Shown here piece after piece: positions 15,306 to 17,101 of a DNA stretch of 17,101 bases. Numbering within the stretch: position 1 is the first letter of the stretch; every line of letters begins with the position of its first letter. This stretch comes from an uncultured Eubacteriales bacterium (lineage in GTDB: Bacteria; Bacillota; Clostridia; Christensenellales; Borkfalkiaceae), in the NCBI GenBank assembly GCA_900543915.1, contig UQTB01000035.1, positions 1 through 17,101 of the forward strand, read 5' to 3'. The notes below the pieces were generated by a model. The model worked only from the letters and a program-made list of their open reading frames with translations, did not search any database and was not told the origin of the DNA. The translations under genes and the position numbers were made by a program.

Positions 15306-15333
15306 GATTGTGAAAACGGAAAAGGAGTTTATT

Positions 15334-15756
15334 ATGGAAAAACTGTCGGAAATCGTACGCTCCATCGGTTTTTACGTGAGGGAAGCGAATTTTGCGACCG
15401 TCGGGGATTTTTGGAAAGATATCGTAAACTTTTGGAAACAGCACCGTTTTTACTATATTAAAAGCGGCACGGCACAGATCATACTGAAATCCGCGTCGCT
15501 GAACCTGACCGCGGGGAATCTGTATTATATCCCGAAAAATTCCGTCGTCACCGCGATCAATCACGAATATCTGGAGCATTACTTCATTCACTTTGAAACC
15601 ACCGACCTCGGAAATACCCTGCTTTCTTCTCTTCTCCCGGTCGGGGGGGTGAGAGTACCGGTATTCCCGCGGAGAAGGAAGACGCGGAGATCTTTGAAAA
15701 AATCATCTCCGTCGTCAACGGAAACGGCAGCGGCATCTCCTCCGAACTGTATCTGA
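15334..15756 (+). CDS. AraC-family regulator, N-terminal sensor part (frameshifted)
   Basis: The sensor half of an AraC-family transcription regulator, translated from ATG 15334 behind AAAGGAG. Residues 1-103 form a cupin-type ligand domain: FYYIKSGTAQIIL (39-51), GNLYYIPKNS (61-70), EHYFIHFE (81-88). After SLLPVGG (99-105) the frame loses similarity to the family and becomes a basic, Pro/Ser-rich tail until TGA 15754-15756. That tail is out of frame: the true continuation is in the next reading frame. As written, this product would lack the DNA-binding domain. An alternative in-frame start at 15274 would overlap the promoter and is rejected. It is divergent from, and likely controls, the minus-strand operon. 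Confidence 0.85.
   Translation: MEKLSEIVRSIGFYVREANFATVGDFWKDIVNFWKQHRFYYIKSGTAQIILKSASLNLTAGNLYYIPKNSVVTAINHEYLEHYFIHFETTDLGNTLLSSLLPVGGVRVPVFPRRRKTRRSLKKSSPSSTETAAASPPNCI
15643..15649 (+). other. G7 tract at the frameshift point of the AraC-family gene
   Basis: Seven consecutive G fall where the reading frame of the AraC-family gene must change by -1. Adding one G (G8) joins SLLPVGG to GESTGIPAEKEDAEIFEKI and onward into the HTH domain, giving a 280-residue protein of normal family length. The tract may be a sequencing or assembly error, a phase-variable switch by slipped-strand mispairing, a fixed mutation, or a slippery site. Confidence 0.8.
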
Positions 15757-15761
15757 ACGGC

Positions 15762-16175
15762 ATGATGCAGATCATCCTGTCCCGCTTTCTCAGAAGCAAT
15801 GACGTCGAGGAAAAATTCAGAAACAAAAATATACTGCGTTTTTTCGATATCATTCAATATATAGAGGACCACATCGAAGAGCAGATCACGGTCAGGGAGC
15901 TCGCCAATCTCGCCAACCTGAACGACGTCTATTTTTCAAACTGTTTTTCCAAGGTCATAGGGATTCCCCCGCTGCAATACATTATCGATAAAAAATTACA
16001 GCACGCAATGCTGTTGATGCAGGACGGCAGGCTTTCCATCAAAGAGATCGCTTACCGGCTGAATTTCAGCGACGAATCGTATTTCTCCCGCCTGTTCAAG
16101 AAAAAAACCGGAATTCCTCCTTCCGAATTCCGGGCCGCTTTACAGAATGAAAGCGGTTCTCCGCAAAGCGGCTGA
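15762..16175 (+). CDS. AraC-family regulator, C-terminal DNA-binding part (frameshifted)
   Basis: The DNA-binding half of the regulator. The same frame is open and protein-like upstream of ATG 15762 (GESTGIPAEKEDAEIF, then KIISVVNGNGSGISSELYL), so this is the continuation of the preceding gene and not an independent one. It carries both helix-turn-helix motifs: ITVRELANLANLNDVYFSNC for the first, LSIKEIAYRLNFSDESYFSR for the second, followed by the family signature FKKKTGIPPSEFR. ATG 15762 has no Shine-Dalgarno but lies 5 nt after the stop of the N-terminal frame, so reinitiation could make some free DNA-binding domain. The stop is TGA 16173-16175. Confidence 0.88.
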   Translation: MMQIILSRFLRSNDVEEKFRNKNILRFFDIIQYIEDHIEEQITVRELANLANLNDVYFSNCFSKVIGIPPLQYIIDKKLQHAMLLMQDGRLSIKEIAYRLNFSDESYFSRLFKKKTGIPPSEFRAALQNESGSPQSG

Positions 16176-16181
16176 GAACCG
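16154..16181 (+). other. Hairpin over the AraC stop codon
   Basis: CGGTTCTC (16154-16161) pairs with GAGAACCG (16174-16181), with an inner CGC-AAA-GCG helix. The stop codon TGA (16173-16175) is inside the structure. No T-run follows, so it is not a standard terminator; it could stabilise the 3' end or be a duplicate of the terminator hairpin downstream, which uses the same CCGCAAAGCGG core. Confidence 0.5.
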
Positions 16182-16245
16182 ACTGCAATTTCCCCGGAAA
16201 GTTTTCAGCGGAAAAACAGGTAATAAGGGCTGAATTTTTGCAAAC

Positions 16246-16279
16246 AAAAGAGAGAACCGCAAAGCGGTTCTCTCTTTTT
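16246..16279. terminator. Strong bidirectional intrinsic terminator
   Basis: AAAAGAGAGAACCGC (16246-16260) pairs perfectly with GCGGTTCTCTCTTTT (16264-16278) around an AAA loop, followed by more T. The A-tract on the left gives a T-tract on the minus strand. It therefore ends both the plus-strand AraC gene and the converging minus-strand gene at 16317. Confidence 0.9.
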
Positions 16280-16316
16280 CCTTCTTTTGATCCACGGCGA
16301 TTTTGTCGCCTGCGGA

Positions 16317-17101
16317 CTATCCTTTTTGTATGATTACCGTTTCCGATCGCGCTGTCGACTGACTCAACCTGCTGTCGTTATCTGCGCTGTGCGAATTGCC
16401 GTCATAATAGCAAACGGCATAGCAGTTTGTCTCCAATAAATATCCGACACGAGTCTGATTCCCTACCCCTGACACTCCGCCCCAAGCGGCAGGAGCACCT
16501 ATTGCTCCGTTGATCCAATAGTAACTTCCCCAAACTCCCTGTCTTGAAGGCTTACCGGAAAATTCCCCTCCGGATAATCGAATATGATAATAATTTCCGC
16601 TACGGGGCTGGGCGTTCAGATACAGCCCGGAGCGCGTTATTCCCGTAAACGTACCGCCGGAAATCGTCAGGCCGCCGTCTGCATTTCTGCTTTCATCGTA
16701 ATAAATGCCGTCCGCCTGCCCTGTCAATTCGCCGCCCGCAATGTTCACTTTTCCCGCCATCGGCGCGGCGTCGAGACAGAGACCGGCATTCTGTGCCCCG
16801 AAGATTTTTCCGCCCGATACCGAGAGCGCCGCGTTCGGGTTGTTGTAATAGATACCGTTGGATCGTTTCTCTTCATCGTTTATCAAAGTGCTTTGGAACG
16901 TGCCGCCGAGGATCGTCACGGCGGAAGCGCCGGCGCTGTCGCCCCCATCGGGCGAATGCGCTTCCAGCGTGAGGCCGGCTTCTGTTCCGCTCAGGAAGGG
17001 GCCCGTGCCCTGCTCTGTGCCGAACGTCACCTCTGCATACGGACCGACGGCAAACCCCATCTGACCGCCGCTGTTCCCGTCGCTTACCGAGAACGTTCCG
17101 C
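16317..17101 (-). CDS. Partial repetitive, probably beta-helical secreted protein (3' end only)
   Basis: The C-terminal 261 or so residues of a protein whose start lies beyond the right edge: the frame stays open through 17101, so the ATG at 17060 need not be the start. The sequence contains degenerate repeats of roughly 30 residues built on (V/L)-x-I-x-GG-x-(F/I/L) followed by GLY or GIYY: VTILGGTFQS, LSVSGGKIFG, VNIAGGELTG, LTISGGTFTG, IRLSGGEFSG. This is the pattern of parallel right-handed beta-helix surface proteins and adhesins. The end (ETVIIQKG, then TAG) has no LPxTG, no hydrophobic tail and no charged anchor. The family is not identified, and a role in the glycan locus is uncertain. 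It converges on the AraC gene and shares its terminator. Confidence 0.7.
   Translation of the reverse strand, partial: GTFSVSDGNSGGQMGFAVGPYAEVTFGTEQGTGPFLSGTEAGLTLEAHSPDGGDSAGASAVTILGGTFQSTLINDEEKRSNGIYYNNPNAALSVSGGKIFGAQNAGLCLDAAPMAGKVNIAGGELTGQADGIYYDESRNADGGLTISGGTFTGITRSGLYLNAQPRSGNYYHIRLSGGEFSGKPSRQGVWGSYYWINGAIGAPAAWGGVSGVGNQTRVGYLLETNCYAVCYYDGNSHSADNDSRLSQSTARSETVIIQKG

Noticed and set aside
15306..15325. Possible catabolite-repression (cre) site near TGAAAACGGAAAAG
   Set aside because: Only the left half fits the CcpA consensus, the right half lacks the expected CA end, and it overlaps the ribosome-site region of the AraC gene.
15289..15591. 100-residue minus-strand frame opposite the AraC sensor domain
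   Set aside because: It would read through the AraC promoter and start inside the conserved cupin domain; it is a shadow.

Overview
The window looks like a carbohydrate-utilisation locus from an anaerobic, probably gut-dwelling member of the Firmicutes (Clostridia). The reasons are strong AGGAGG-type ribosome binding sites, many lipoproteins, a CUT1-type sugar ABC importer without its own ATPase, an AraC regulator beside a surface-glycan operon, and moderately high G+C. An affiliation near Christensenellales-like gut lineages is a guess from style, not a demonstrated placement.

Layout. Positions 1-689 hold no convincing gene. They contain a 55-bp direct repeat (1-55 and 226-280, offset exactly 225 bp), several hairpins, and the terminator of the large operon (646-673). 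From 15145 down to 690, nine genes lie head to tail on the minus strand: an SGNH/GDSL esterase lipoprotein, a sugar-binding lipoprotein, two ABC permeases, two tandem paralogous lipoproteins with a GH71/99-like barrel plus a CBM9-like domain, an alpha/beta-hydrolase lipoprotein, a large Ig-domain surface protein, and a GH78 alpha-L-rhamnosidase without a signal peptide. Gaps are 1-50 nt apart from a 68-nt gap before the rhamnosidase, which carries an intrinsic terminator or attenuator. A single promoter (15185-15213) can be read upstream of the first gene, with a 21-bp-spaced direct repeat next to its -35 box, as expected for an AraC-family activator.

The divergent AraC-family gene (15334-16175, plus strand) is split into two frames at a run of seven G (15643-15649). 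One more G would restore an ordinary 280-residue regulator. After its terminator a minus-strand gene for a repetitive, probably beta-helical protein runs out of the right edge (16317-17101).

Model (inference). Secreted lipoprotein hydrolases and esterases trim and deacylate a rhamnose-containing glycan. The binding protein and two permeases import the oligosaccharides, powered by an ATPase encoded elsewhere. The cytoplasmic rhamnosidase removes alpha-linked rhamnose, and the AraC regulator senses the substrate. The exact glycan cannot be read from the sequence. No rhamnose catabolism genes are present in the window.
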